NCBI GenBank assembly: GCA_010909725.1
Contig: JAACMV010000001.1
Coordinates: forward strand, 103,653 to 167,652
Direction: 5' to 3'
From: Picochlorum sp. 'celeri'
Taxonomy: Eukaryota; Chlorophyta; Trebouxiophyceae
Length of the DNA stretch: 64,000 nt
Under the pieces are notes generated by a model. That model was not told the DNA's origin and searched no databases. It was given only the letters and a program-made list of their open reading frames with translations. This document shows positions 25,391 through 35,933 of the stretch, piece after piece (position 1 is the stretch's first letter; every line of letters starts with the position of its first letter). A program made the position numbers and the translations under genes.

Positions 25391-27376
25391 TCAACTGCTT
25401 GCAGCATACACAAGGATGGCAATCATGAGCATTCCTGACCCATATATTATCTGGTTCTCGAGGCCTTTCCATCCAGAATCAATAGGTCGTCTGGTTATTC
25501 CTGTCAATTTAATAATCTTCTCCAGCAAAACTTTGGCATCTGCCAGCTTCGCGTACTCCAGTCCTCTACTGTAGGATACTTCCCGGACAGAGATGGCATT
25601 CTTGTGGCTTTTGGTTGTTAGTAGATCTGTGTCCTCTGGGAATCCATGTTTTGCAATGGCAGTCTCAAGGAAGTTGGCGAGCGCACAAAAACCGTTTTTC
25701 CAACTGTACGATATCAGATTATCCGCAGTTCTCCTGACCAGAGACATCTTCTCCATACTACACGGCACCTCACCATGCAAGTGATGGGTCACAAAACCCA
25801 CATCTCTCAGAAAGGCCTGAGCCCATGGCTTGTGCTGATGGCTTGTGATTTTGTTCTGAAGCTCCTCTACTGCATCAGGATCAGGAAGAATCAGCAAAGC
25901 CAAAGGCGGAGTAGAGCTATTCTCATGCACAAGTTCAATCTCGCAAACACCATCTTGAAGGCCAATTATTTTGATGGACCTCTTCTCTGTGTGATTCCTT
26001 TCTTCGTTCACGTCAGAAGTGTCTGATCCCAGATCGCTCTGATCATATTTGTCAAACCCATCCGTCACACAAATGCTCGAGCTACCTCTGCTTTCCAGTG
26101 AGGATCCCAATGAATCACCCCCATGAGATGTCTCATCATCACTCGTGTGACTTCGTGGTACATGTTTGAACACTGAATCATTCCAACTTTCATCCATTAG
26201 CATGGTTGTTGTCAGATATCTGCCATTCTGGCGACACATGGCTACAAACTTTGAATCTTTGATATCGTGGCCAAGGACATCGACCAAGCACGCATCTTTG
26301 GTGCTGGATACACAACAAGGAATCAAAGATAAGAGTGATGGCAGCGCGTGTCGATCCATAACATGGGAGCCATCACTTGTGACCTGTGTTGCATGCTGCT
26401 CAATTTGAACTTCAAAGCCTTTGCTCAGACTCTTTGACTGAAACCATTTCTTGTGAAGTCGCCTTGCCATATCATATGGCTTGGTAGAGCTCATGAATTC
26501 CGCATGCACTTCCGCAGGTATTCTTATAGATGTTGTCAAGTGGGTACAACCCGGGCGAATGGCGCCCACCACATCTGCAACGGCAGGCACCTCCAACAAC
26601 AGGTCATCATAGAGACTTTCCGGCAGGTCTGATGGCGTTCCTTCTTGAAACTTTATCGATAGATGCATCTCTTTGTATTCTGGACTGTATTCATCAATAT
26701 CCATGCTTCCATCAGCCTTCATGAGGGACAGATATGCATCATCTGCAGACTGCGTATCCTCATGGCTTGGGGTGCTGCGTTCTGTCTGCGAAGGCCCATT
26801 AGACACACAGTTCAGATGCATCAGCTCGTGCTCCGAGAAAACGGCCGCCACCGCACTCTTTGCGACAGCCTTTGATTTCCCCCGGCTTCTACCCTTTGCC
26901 TGTCTTCTCCGTCTGTTGTGATGCTCCAATGATACGCGGCAGCTCCTGTGCTCGGCATCGAAACTGAACAGACTCTGGAATCGTGCACACTGCATATACA
27001 TGACGAGCAGATGTTAGACTTTGCCCCCATCATCCAGGGTGGCCAACAACATGCATACCTTTTGGCAGAACCTCATTGCTTCTCCATCGATGCACACCGC
27101 TGGGGACTTGGCGTGCTCCTCACATATCCTATACTTCTTATAGTAACTACTCTCGCATACATTGGTGCATCCAACCACCTGGCATGATATCGGAGCACCC
27201 TTTGCACGCCTCCTGGAAGCCTTCTTGTGACACACCCCACCTTCCGGAGATACATGGTGAACATCTTCCCCCCGCTTATTAGATTCAGCTTGTTTGCGCT
27301 CAGAAACTCTCTTCGCTACGAGCGTCTCAGGCGACCAAGCGTATTCCTGAGAGCGCCAGTGATTTCCACCTGCCAT
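25391..27376 (-). CDS. SBP-box transcription factor with C-terminal membrane anchor
   Basis: Two exons (27376-27059 and 26989-25391; intron 26990-27058 with CTAAC branch motif). The SBP domain, residues ~65-140, crosses the intron: CQVVGC, CEEH, RFCQK then CARFQSLFSFD, RSCR, and an HHNRRRRQ basic tail that should be the nuclear signal. The splice join exactly restores the domain. The usual second-zinc histidine (RFH) is Gln here (ARFQ). The rest, about 450 residues, holds acidic Ser-rich stretches and ends in a hydrophobic segment (IIYGSGMLMIAILVYAASS), so it could be tail-anchored. SBP proteins bind GTAC-core DNA and occur in green plants and algae; some large SPLs and the algal copper regulator CRR1 share this size class. 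Target genes are unknown. Confidence 0.9.
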
Positions 27377-27619
27377 ATCTTTCAGTAGTTCCGAGCAGGA
27401 AGACTGTGCATCACAGAAGCAAAAATGACTGTTATCTACAAAAACAGTAAAATAGCCCGAGAAATATCACCAAAACGCCGTCTTCCACCGAATGGTTCTG
27501 TAATTTTGATACCCTAGAACGGGTCCGTATGGGTTCTAAGGCTTGTAATCCCAACAACAATACGTTGTCAGGGTATAAATATGAGATGCTATCCTAGTAT
27601 GGATTGAGATTTGTGTACT

Positions 27620-27636
27620 GTAAAAGTAGTAGTAGT
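27620..27636. repeat. 3'-side target-site duplication of LINE, (AGT)n
   Basis: Reads TGTAAAAG-like sequence then (AGT)4 directly next to the poly-A (T run on +). It matches the block on the other side of the LINE. Confidence 0.55.
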
Positions 27637-28003
27637 TTTTTTTTTGGGATATATTACACAGGCGAAAAATATGACGAATATCATCCAAGACAATCAGGCC
27701 CCCAGGAGGAAATCCCTAAATAAAATGTTTAGAGATTTACGTAGGGATGAAAAAAAAACCTCCTGACCCAAATGCTGTCCATTGGACATACTTCTCTATA
27801 GTGCTGTTCAACGATAAGGTTGCTGGGTGTTAGAAAACAGATTTTATTGGCCATTCATATGACGACTGCTCCAGGTTGTGAATATTTTACTCTTGGTACC
27901 ACTAAACCGAACAGGAGCAGGGAGGCCATCATACTTCAGGCAAAATCTGATGTTGGACTTCTACTGACTATAAAATACTGTTGAACTGAACGTACTGTCT
28001 GTT

Positions 28004-31000
28004 TTAGCGGCTGTTGCTGAGAATGTTATTTCTGGTGAGAGTCCATACCAATGGTTTCTGAATCTTCCATCGATGTGTGGTAGATTGCCATTTTAGAAAG
28101 GGCAAATCTTGCTTGTTGTTGGACCGTGGTGGGAGCTGAGATTTTCTGTGTTGCAGCGTTTCCCAGAAGTATTGCTCTGCTGTTTGACTGGCTTTTCTGA
28201 CGATCTCCTGTGGGTGTTGTCGCTGTTCTCTGGTACTGTGATGTAGCATCCTATAAGCCGTTTTGCGTCCCACATCCAACGCATTGATTGTGAGAATACT
28301 GATCACTGTCCATATATGTGGGTCAATATCTTTGGGAGTTGTATTGCTCCATATGTTATGAACAAGAAGCTGGAAGTGGCTGTTGATGTCTTCATACAAA
28401 ATGCCCGGTTTGAGAAGGCTATAAACATGCTTGGCAATTGGACAATCTCTGGCACAATGTTCCATTGAGGCCTGTGCATGACCACAGGCACAAGCTTTGA
28501 GCCTCTCTTCTGGGATATGGCTTACTAGAAGCCCACCTGAGTTTATATGCCAGATAATCTCTTTCCAAGGGTTGGGTACTTTCGCTCGCCACCATTTTCT
28601 GAGGTTGCCGAGCATGGTACCCAACATTGGTTTAATCTCACTGAGTTTGTGTATCCAATTGCGCTGTGTGTCAATATTCTGTCTCCATGTTTCTGGGTCT
28701 GCTGAGTTTAAGATCAGAAGGTTTGTGCCTGCTTTTACTGTATATTTCTGGATTGGCATTTTGTCGCCCTTGTAATTATACCAGCAGAAGTTCCAGTGTT
28801 GTATGGCCGTTGGGTTGCTGAATACCGTATTAATAAGAGAGTTAAAGGAAACTGCATTAGCTTCTTCATATTCCATCATTGCTGGATGGACCCCTGGAAG
28901 ATCACATGGTTGAGTGAGGAGTTGAAGCGCCATAACTTTGTGTTCTCTGGTTGTCTGTTTGTAGTACGCCGTTGCATTCCAGATGAGGGTGGACCATATG
29001 GTGGTGGTGCCCAGGGTTAGAAGTCTAATAAGCCATTTATATTGTCGCGCTTTAATATGTTTCTGAAAGGGGAGCATGCCCAGTCCTCCGAGGTCAGCCC
29101 TAGTTTGTATTCCTTCAGTTTTCCAACAACGAGCATCAGGTGGGAGAAGTTGTTTGGCCAGCTTGGTTATACCTTCAATAATGGAGGGTGGAGTATGGAT
29201 GAACTCTGCAGCATAAAGTAGTTTGGAGGTGACAAATTTGTTGAATAGGTCCATTTTTGCAAAGATGGAGAGTCCTGTCATACGCTTGATTTTATCCGTG
29301 AGCTTCTGTAGTTGTCTCATTTTAGTTTGCCACTGGTATGTTGGTGGATCAATGCCACTATGGAGAGTTATCCCAAGTATCTTCGCCTGGTCTGTGACTG
29401 TAAATTCATCGATCTGTTGCAGGGTTTGCAGTCGGTTTGTCATGCCTATTGGCAGGAGTTTGGTTTTCGCCTTGTTCAAATGTTGGCCTGTTGCCTCTGC
29501 AAATCGTGTCATAACTGTCCGGAATAATGGGACCTGATCTTCTTCAATGATGAGTTTGCTATCATCTGCGAACTGGAATAAGCATATCTTCATATCTGTA
29601 GCATCTAAGTCAGGGGTAGTCTGTAGTGGGCACTGCACTGTTATTCCTAATTTAGATTTCTGAATCAAGCGAGCAAGGATATATCCGATTAGTAAGTAGA
29701 GAGTTGGGGAAGCAGGGCATCCCTGTCGAAGTCCTGCAAGAAAAGATCTGTAATCTGAGAAGCAGTGGTTTGCATAGACTCGGCTCTTTGTGTCTGTCAG
29801 CATTACTTCAATCCATCCAATCATATATTCAGGCATCTGTAGCTTGCGGCATATCTGAAATAAAAAGTGCCTGTCGATGGTGTCATAGGCTTTACGAAAG
29901 TCACAGAGGGCAATTAAGGCTTCTCTGTTTTCCTGGTGGAGGAGGTAGGGGATTGTTTGAACTGCCCAGATGTTTTCTGCTGCTTGTCTGCCTGGAAGGA
30001 ATGCTGTCTGTGTTGGGGGAATCAAATGCTGGAGACTCAATGTCATTCGTTCTTTAAGAATGAACCCAAATATTCTGTAGTCCACGTTTAGCAAGGTGAT
30101 AGGTCTATAGTTTGCTGGGTCAGTAATATTTCCTCCCTTTTCGATTGCTCTAATGGTACCATTATGGAAGTTGGCTGGTAGTTCTCTTCTTTGTATGATC
30201 GCTGAGAATAGTGTAGCCAGGATTGGGCACATCCATTTACTGAACTTTCTGTAGTGAACAATTTGAAGACCATCATCTCCTGGGCTAGAGTTACGCATTT
30301 TCCTGAGTGCTTTGGAGACTTCTTGGGGGGTAATCTCTGATGAGGGATTACTGAATCTTGGAAATATAGTTTCATCGTCTGCAGTGATGAGATGTAACAT
30401 GTCAAATTGAGCTGCTGCAGTTGTGTCTGGCATCTGGGATACATCTGCTATTGTATTGACTAAGCAGTTTGCTATCGTCTTGGGGCTATTATACGTGTAG
30501 TTTGACTTTGGGTCCTTCAGTGCTCCAATGAAGTTTTTGCTTTTTGGCTTCTGCAATAACTGATAAGATAAGATATCCATTGAATCATTCGGGATGCAGC
30601 TGTGGGAATCTAAGCGGTTTGCCTGTTGACCTTGAGATAACCTTCGTTTGCAGTCTTTAATATGTCTGTCGATTCCTTGATGTGTAGCGTGCTCCAGGTC
30701 CCTTTTTAGTATATCCAATGCTTTATGAGATGCTTGGTTCCAGATTTTGCCCAATTCCTTCTTGATATGCGGATAGTGTTTCAGTATTCTGCTGTAGCGG
30801 TCAGATTCGTCCATGTGGGTATCCAACCATATTCCGTCTTGAAATCTTGTGAGAAACCTATGGAATTGGTTTCGTGCTTCTTCCATTGTGTCGTGATGGC
30901 ATTTGGCAGCAGTTTTGATCCTTCTCATATAGACTTTTTTGTGCTCATTGGTGGAGGTTGCAGGAGTTGGTGTTTTGCTCACCACACTCATTATAACAGG

Positions 31001-31774
31001 CTTATGATCAGATGTCAGTCCATAGCTATGTATTTCTATCGTCTTGATAGGCTGTATGATATAACGGTCTATATCTGGAGATATGTAGTATCTGTCCAGT
31101 CTACTGTGTATGGTGCCGGCTGGAGTACCATGATGTTGTGTGTATCTGCCTCTCTGGCGGAGTGTCTCTTGTTGACATTCCTGAATGGTGTTACCCATCA
31201 TTTGTTGCCAATATTTGATTAGATACTGTTCCTGTTTGTTGTTGGTTCTCCTCTTCGATGTAGTATCGAGGCATTGGTCCTCAATAAAGTTCCAGTCTCC
31301 TGCATATATAATGCCTGTGTTAGCATGTATGTTAGCCTTTATTTGAGTGATCAAGGTAGTGCTGATGGACCAATGATCTGGCGTAGAGGTTGTTGGCATA
31401 TACACATTTCCTATTCGCAATTTATGGCCTGCCCATTCAATGTTGAAGGTTATCATTCGTCCTGTTCCTTGCTTTTTGATAGTATGCGGATGTATGTGAA
31501 TTGGTGCTCTACCGGTACGGTTTGTACGAATCCAAATCGCTATTCCTCTGGCTTTAGAGTGGTGATGGTCATTATGCCATACAGTGGTCCATTCAGCTTC
31601 AACAGTATTCTCTAGTATTGCTGTAAAGTTCTGTTCGTCTGTGTTTCCTTTGAGATGTGTTTCCTGGATTAGGGCAATATCAATCTTGTGATCCTGTAAT
31701 ACTTTCATTAGAGCGCTGTACTTGGTGGGCGTTAATCCCCGTATATTGAAGGTCATTAGGTTCAAGCTATTCAT
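28004..31774 (-). CDS. LINE ORF2: AP endonuclease and reverse transcriptase
   Basis: 1,256 residues, uninterrupted. The N-terminal endonuclease/exonuclease/phosphatase domain has LMTFNIRGL, LIQETHLKG, AGDWNFIED and the SDHKPV motif. The reverse transcriptase follows with ANYRPITLLN, AFLPGRQ, CDFRKAYDT, GLRQGCPASP and the catalytic FADD box. The C-terminus has a CACG...H...C zinc-ribbon-like motif near residues 1110-1130, common after LINE RTs. No RNase H domain is evident. It starts two bases after the ORF1 stop, suggesting coupled re-initiation. Endonuclease plus RT carry out nicking and target-primed reverse transcription. Clade assignment (L1/Tx1-like) is a guess. Confidence 0.92.
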   Translation of the reverse strand: MNSLNLMTFNIRGLTPTKYSALMKVLQDHKIDIALIQETHLKGNTDEQNFTAILENTVEAEWTTVWHNDHHHSKARGIAIWIRTNRTGRAPIHIHPHTIKKQGTGRMITFNIEWAGHKLRIGNVYMPTTSTPDHWSISTTLITQIKANIHANTGIIYAGDWNFIEDQCLDTTSKRRTNNKQEQYLIKYWQQMMGNTIQECQQETLRQRGRYTQHHGTPAGTIHSRLDRYYISPDIDRYIIQPIKTIEIHSYGLTSDHKPVIMSVVSKTPTPATSTNEHKKVYMRRIKTAAKCHHDTMEEARNQFHRFLTRFQDGIWLDTHMDESDRYSRILKHYPHIKKELGKIWNQASHKALDILKRDLEHATHQGIDRHIKDCKRRLSQGQQANRLDSHSCIPNDSMDILSYQLLQKPKSKNFIGALKDPKSNYTYNSPKTIANCLVNTIADVSQMPDTTAAAQFDMLHLITADDETIFPRFSNPSSEITPQEVSKALRKMRNSSPGDDGLQIVHYRKFSKWMCPILATLFSAIIQRRELPANFHNGTIRAIEKGGNITDPANYRPITLLNVDYRIFGFILKERMTLSLQHLIPPTQTAFLPGRQAAENIWAVQTIPYLLHQENREALIALCDFRKAYDTIDRHFLFQICRKLQMPEYMIGWIEVMLTDTKSRVYANHCFSDYRSFLAGLRQGCPASPTLYLLIGYILARLIQKSKLGITVQCPLQTTPDLDATDMKICLFQFADDSKLIIEEDQVPLFRTVMTRFAEATGQHLNKAKTKLLPIGMTNRLQTLQQIDEFTVTDQAKILGITLHSGIDPPTYQWQTKMRQLQKLTDKIKRMTGLSIFAKMDLFNKFVTSKLLYAAEFIHTPPSIIEGITKLAKQLLPPDARCWKTEGIQTRADLGGLGMLPFQKHIKARQYKWLIRLLTLGTTTIWSTLIWNATAYYKQTTREHKVMALQLLTQPCDLPGVHPAMMEYEEANAVSFNSLINTVFSNPTAIQHWNFCWYNYKGDKMPIQKYTVKAGTNLLILNSADPETWRQNIDTQRNWIHKLSEIKPMLGTMLGNLRKWWRAKVPNPWKEIIWHINSGGLLVSHIPEERLKACACGHAQASMEHCARDCPIAKHVYSLLKPGILYEDINSHFQLLVHNIWSNTTPKDIDPHIWTVISILTINALDVGRKTAYRMLHHSTREQRQHPQEIVRKASQTAEQYFWETLQHRKSQLPPRSNNKQDLPFLKWQSTTHRWKIQKPLVWTLTRNNILSNSR

Positions 31775-31776
31775 GA

Positions 31777-33105
31777 TTATTGGTCCATTTGTGTTGTGTC
31801 CTGGGGGTCATCCAGGCGCTCTTCTAACCTCCGCCGAGGGGAGCCTCGGGACTTAGCATCTGTCGTGAAGGGAGGCTGTTGGCTGTTGTTCTGTGTTTCC
31901 TCTTGGAGTTCCTGTGTTGGGGGCACTGCAGTCTGTTGTATTGGACCCTCCTCATCAAGTAGCATAGGCCCCTCTCCCTCATCCGTAGGTTGGGGTTCCT
32001 TAGGTATTGTATCCTGTTGTCGTTTCTTCGTTGTGGCGGACTTCTGTTTCTTGTTTGTCTGGTTAATTGGTTCCTGCTCCGTTGCTGTTTGAGTTGTGTT
32101 GGATGGTTCTGTTGTGGTGATCATCTCCTGGTTATCCTTGTTCTGGTTATCTGTCTTCTTCTGAGTAGTTGGTTGTTGGTTCTGTGTTCCTGTGTTCTGT
32201 TCTTCCTGCTGCTCTTGTGTTGTCTTGGCAGCTTGTTCCAGATCGGTCAAATCATCATTTTGAATCTCATTTGTTTCCAACATGGTTGCATACTGTACCT
32301 CTCTAACAGGGTAGTGGGTTAGGGATGGTACTGTATCAAGTGGGACGTGTGTGCGTCTTGGTCTGAGAGGTTTCCACAACAAAGGCGTTAGGTTTGAATT
32401 TCCTGGGATCGGCAAGGTTGCAGACTTCCCTGGCTGCGAGTCCACATATTCCACAATCAGTTGGGTTGCATTTAGGAATTCTGGCGATTCCCCCTCGTTA
32501 CTGGTATATCCTCGTGGTGAAATGGTTAAGAGCTCCGCTTCTTTAGAAATGATTCCCTTCTTGGCCAATTCCTCCATGATGCGGGGAACATATTTGTTGT
32601 ATAGTTCCGGGTACAGCGTTGGGATCCCATAAAGGATTGCTTGGTGGTTCCTTCTGTGTGATGTATACTGCACTGTTGTAGGAAACTGGCTGTTCTCATG
32701 TTCGAAAGTCATCCAACTGGCATCCTGAACAATGGTTTTGAGATGCGGGAGAAGGTCCCGTGTTGTCCACATATTCCAGAAAATCCTCAGTGTCTTGGTT
32801 TTAGAGGCATAGTGGTGTCCCAGCCCTCCCTCTTCATACATACTGTTGTATGGGTTATCCACGTTATCAGCAAATAAGAGTTGACTGTCATAACTGTTCC
32901 ATCTTTGTGCAAGGTGCGCTGTGAGGGATCGGTAGACCTGAAACTTCAAGTTTTGAATATACGATGGTTCCGGTTCACCGTCATCGCACTGCATGGTAGT
33001 AGTGAAAGTGACTCTGGTTGGTTGAGCCTTCTTTTCTACTTCCTGTAGATCCGACAGATAATTTGCCAGGGCGGTCACGCTCCCGGAGGCTATCTCGGTA
33101 GCCAT
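31777..33105 (-). CDS. LINE ORF1: nucleic-acid-binding/gag-like protein
   Basis: About 442 residues from the first ATG (MATEIASG). The N-terminal ~260 residues are mixed and possibly folded. The C-terminal third is low-complexity Gln/Thr/Asn/Glu (many QQ, TT and EE pairs) and then basic (SRGSPRRRLEER). I see no CCHC knuckle. The position upstream of ORF2 on the same strand, with a TAA-TC-ATG junction, identifies it as ORF1; its presumed role is binding the element RNA. No family was recognised directly from sequence. Confidence 0.75.
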   Translation of the reverse strand: MATEIASGSVTALANYLSDLQEVEKKAQPTRVTFTTTMQCDDGEPEPSYIQNLKFQVYRSLTAHLAQRWNSYDSQLLFADNVDNPYNSMYEEGGLGHHYASKTKTLRIFWNMWTTRDLLPHLKTIVQDASWMTFEHENSQFPTTVQYTSHRRNHQAILYGIPTLYPELYNKYVPRIMEELAKKGIISKEAELLTISPRGYTSNEGESPEFLNATQLIVEYVDSQPGKSATLPIPGNSNLTPLLWKPLRPRRTHVPLDTVPSLTHYPVREVQYATMLETNEIQNDDLTDLEQAAKTTQEQQEEQNTGTQNQQPTTQKKTDNQNKDNQEMITTTEPSNTTQTATEQEPINQTNKKQKSATTKKRQQDTIPKEPQPTDEGEGPMLLDEEGPIQQTAVPPTQELQEETQNNSQQPPFTTDAKSRGSPRRRLEERLDDPQDTTQMDQ

Positions 33106-33206
33106 GGTTGTTTTCAAAATCGCCTCTAAGACGATGTGTTCGTTATGTTCAGAAACACTACGATCTCAATGTAGTTTGAGCTTATCTAGTTATTATATAT
33201 ATATTT

Positions 33207-33238
33207 ATGTAAAAGAAAATAGTAGTAGTAGTAGTAGT
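33207..33238. repeat. 5'-side target-site duplication of LINE, (AGT)6
   Basis: TGTAAAAG, a short A-rich stretch, then six AGT units. Shares the TGTAAAAG plus AGT-repeat pattern with the other flank, with slippage-type length difference. Confidence 0.5.
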
Positions 33239-33300
33239 GGAGCTTGCTCGATGGAATCTGGCAATAATATTCGGTCGACATTGGCGGAGATTAGGGCAGC

Positions 33301-35868
33301 ATGCTCCAGAGCTTTGTTCCGGTCCACCAATTGGTGAGCCGGTTCCGAGACACATGGAGCCATTCGGCTCATAATAATCCATTTTTTCATTCAAAACACC
33401 GTATTTTTGTGAAGCTGGCCAACTTGCCTCCAGATGGGTCATTGGAATGTAGCATGAATGTTGTCGTTCAAACTTTACTGCTGATTCTGGTCGCCGCTGG
33501 CCCATGGTGTTGTGCTACTGGAACGGCAGTCCTTGACGATGGGTCTCGCTGCAGGTTGTCTGGTATTTGCGACGTAGGCTCCGATGAGAAAGGTGGAGTC
33601 TGCGCTCACAATGAGTTTTCAAAAGCGATCCATGGATCTGTGGAAGGTCTAGTGTTTTCTGATTTGCTCGCGAGGGAGAGGGATGCACGTTTAAGTTGTG
33701 TGAGCAGCCCAAGGGAGAGGGCTGCGAAAGTGCGGGAGGCTACGCAATGGGCGTGGCGAGGGTATGATTCCTGTGCTTCTGGAGAAGACGAGCTGCGGCC
33801 GCTTGTGTGCGGTGGGAAGCACTGGCTGAATCTGACACTGACTGCTGTGGACAGCATGGACACCTTGCTCATCATGGGTCTCGAAGACGAGTACATGAGT
33901 GCCATGCACGTCATGGAGAGGAACTTCAGTCTGCATTCGCCGGGATATTGCAACGTGTTCGAGACGACGATACGAGTGCTTGGGGGCCTGTTGTCGACAT
34001 ATTTTGAAATTGAGAAGAGCACATCTGCTCGGGTGCAGGGAACACAGCGCATGCTGCTGGACAGTGCCATCGCTTTGGGAGCTCGCCTCTCGCAGGCTTT
34101 TGCATCGAAGAGTGGCCTTCCTCACTCTGACGTGAATTTGAGGACGGGCGAGATTGATTTTTCAGTGTCACATTCGTCGCTGTCTGAGATGACTACGTTG
34201 GCCCTAGAGTTTTCTGCCTTGTCCAGGTTAACTGGGCATTCTTTCTTTGAAGAATCCATTCGAAATGTGTACGATGTGTTAAGTAATGCGGTTCGGGCAT
34301 ACGATGGTCTGCTACCGCAGTACTTCAACCCTGAGGCAGGCACTGCACAGGGACGTTACATCATGCTGGGAGCACGAACCGATTCGTATTATGAATACCT
34401 CTTAAAGTACTGGATTATAACTGGAAAATCAGACGATGTCTTGAAAAACAGGTATGTACACGCAATGCAGTCGTTGAGGAAGAGGATGCTCAAGAGAACC
34501 AACATTCTGCCAGGACGACAGCATGATATAGGGTTCTTGTTCGTTTCAGAGATGGAGGGGGAGACCATGTCTCCAAAGATGGATCATTTAGTGTGTTTTC
34601 TGCCCGGGGTATTCGCTCTTGGTCATCTTCACGGTGTTTCCACAGCTTTTCCCAAACCACCCATCTCCGGGGAGGAAGATGAATGGGAGGTGGAACGGCA
34701 CAAACACCTCTGGGGCGACGATCTCTATATTGCAGAAGAATTAGCATCAACATGTTATGAATTATACAGGCTGTCCCCGACTGGCTTGGCGCCCGAAATT
34801 GCGCATTTCATTCCTCAGGATCCTGCGTATCCGGGGAATCATCATAGTGATATTGGAGGAGGCCTGTTCTACGTGAAAGATAACGATGCACACAATATCT
34901 TGAGACCAGAAACAGTTGAGAGTCTTTTCGTATTATGGAAAACGACAGGGGACCCCATGTACAGGGAGAGGGCATGGCAGATATTTAGGGCTTTTGAGAG
35001 ATGGACAAGAGTGGAGGGGCTCGAGCTCTGCCTTGCAAGGCAAGGCCACAGAGTTAAGGACGACATTGTGCAGACACTTGCACGATTAGCTCTGAGAAAG
35101 GCTGTGGACTTGAGATCCAAGGGCCGTTCGTGGGAGGCTATTGCCAACGAAACACAAAAGCTAACCACAGGGATGCTTCAGGCAACCCGTTTGGCAGATC
35201 TGAAACAAGGCAGTCAGGTTATAAACACGGCATCTGTCGAAGTGAAGGGTGCCATAAATTTTCTCATACAAAGTTTTAGATCTGGAATAATAAAGCCGGG
35301 CTATGGAAATCCGAAATGGGACGGTGACACTATTTCAAATACCGTTTGTGGAGAGATAGGGGCCAGCTCGGGGTACGCAGGTCTCCAGTCAACAAAAGTC
35401 GTACCGCCGCTGCGAATCGATAAAATGGAATCGTTTTGGATATCGGAAACTCTGAAGTACTTGTTCCTGATTTTCAGCGAGCCACCTGACAGGTGCCTGC
35501 ATACATCTTGCAAAAATGAGCCTCTCCTGAAGGCAAAGTATCCACTCACTGATTTTGTATTAAACACAGAAGCGCATTTCATTCCAGTGCTGGGTCCTAG
35601 AACGAATTCAACTATACAGCAGGTAGAGTACGACAAAAATCTCTTGTACCCTTACCATGGCAAGTCATCAAAGGTAGAAACGCCTCTAGCCCCTCTGTCT
35701 TCGACCAAGATCTCCCCAAACGCGAGTAGAGGAGGAGGCCTACATTCTCCCTCGGATAATGATGGCTCGAAATTAGAGACGGGGGTGTTTGACAATGAGA
35801 GTGGAGCGCACAAAGACCAAACAAGCGACGTTCAAAATGATGATGTTACTGTCCATGAAGAACTGTAA
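33301..35868 (+). CDS. class I alpha-1,2-mannosidase (GH47), ER/Golgi
   Basis: 855 residues. Trims mannose from N-glycans in the secretory pathway. GH47 signatures in order: VDSMDTLLIMGLEDE, FETTIRVLGGLLS, MDHLVCFLPG, LRPETVESLFVLW, DKMESFWISETLKYLFL and LNTEAHF. These favour the MNS1/2 Man9-mannosidase type over EDEM. A hydrophobic stretch (MNVVVQTLLLILVAAG, Met at 33454) is a signal anchor or signal peptide and may be the true start; the upstream ATG adds 51 residues. About 100 extra residues lie between FERWTRVEG and the SGYAGL segment, where the family normally has a short loop. The C-terminal tail is acidic and ends in HEEL, resembling a KDEL-type ER retrieval signal. Single exon. Confidence 0.9.
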   Translation: MLQSFVPVHQLVSRFRDTWSHSAHNNPFFHSKHRIFVKLANLPPDGSLECSMNVVVQTLLLILVAAGPWCCATGTAVLDDGSRCRLSGICDVGSDEKGGVCAHNEFSKAIHGSVEGLVFSDLLARERDARLSCVSSPRERAAKVREATQWAWRGYDSCASGEDELRPLVCGGKHWLNLTLTAVDSMDTLLIMGLEDEYMSAMHVMERNFSLHSPGYCNVFETTIRVLGGLLSTYFEIEKSTSARVQGTQRMLLDSAIALGARLSQAFASKSGLPHSDVNLRTGEIDFSVSHSSLSEMTTLALEFSALSRLTGHSFFEESIRNVYDVLSNAVRAYDGLLPQYFNPEAGTAQGRYIMLGARTDSYYEYLLKYWIITGKSDDVLKNRYVHAMQSLRKRMLKRTNILPGRQHDIGFLFVSEMEGETMSPKMDHLVCFLPGVFALGHLHGVSTAFPKPPISGEEDEWEVERHKHLWGDDLYIAEELASTCYELYRLSPTGLAPEIAHFIPQDPAYPGNHHSDIGGGLFYVKDNDAHNILRPETVESLFVLWKTTGDPMYRERAWQIFRAFERWTRVEGLELCLARQGHRVKDDIVQTLARLALRKAVDLRSKGRSWEAIANETQKLTTGMLQATRLADLKQGSQVINTASVEVKGAINFLIQSFRSGIIKPGYGNPKWDGDTISNTVCGEIGASSGYAGLQSTKVVPPLRIDKMESFWISETLKYLFLIFSEPPDRCLHTSCKNEPLLKAKYPLTDFVLNTEAHFIPVLGPRTNSTIQQVEYDKNLLYPYHGKSSKVETPLAPLSSTKISPNASRGGGLHSPSDNDGSKLETGVFDNESGAHKDQTSDVQNDDVTVHEEL

Positions 35869-35933
35869 TAACTAAATTGTTTTACATTTTTTGATACTGC
35901 TTTTAGATGGATACATGAGCAACGTGTGTAAAT

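Larger units (their letters stand above)
27637..33206 (-). mobile_element. full-length LINE-type non-LTR retrotransposon
   Basis: About 5.6 kb, read right to left: short 5' leader, ORF1, ORF2, ~360-bp 3' UTR, then a run of ten A (minus strand) ending near 27636. Both ORFs are open, so the copy looks recent. Flanks carry matching TGTAAAAG and (AGT)n blocks, taken as target-site duplication. No second copy lies in the window. The exact 5' boundary is an estimate. Confidence 0.85.

Noticed and set aside
33301..35868. EDEM-type ERAD lectin
   Set aside because: MDHLVCFLPG and DKMESFWISETLKYL fit class I Man9-mannosidases better than EDEMs.
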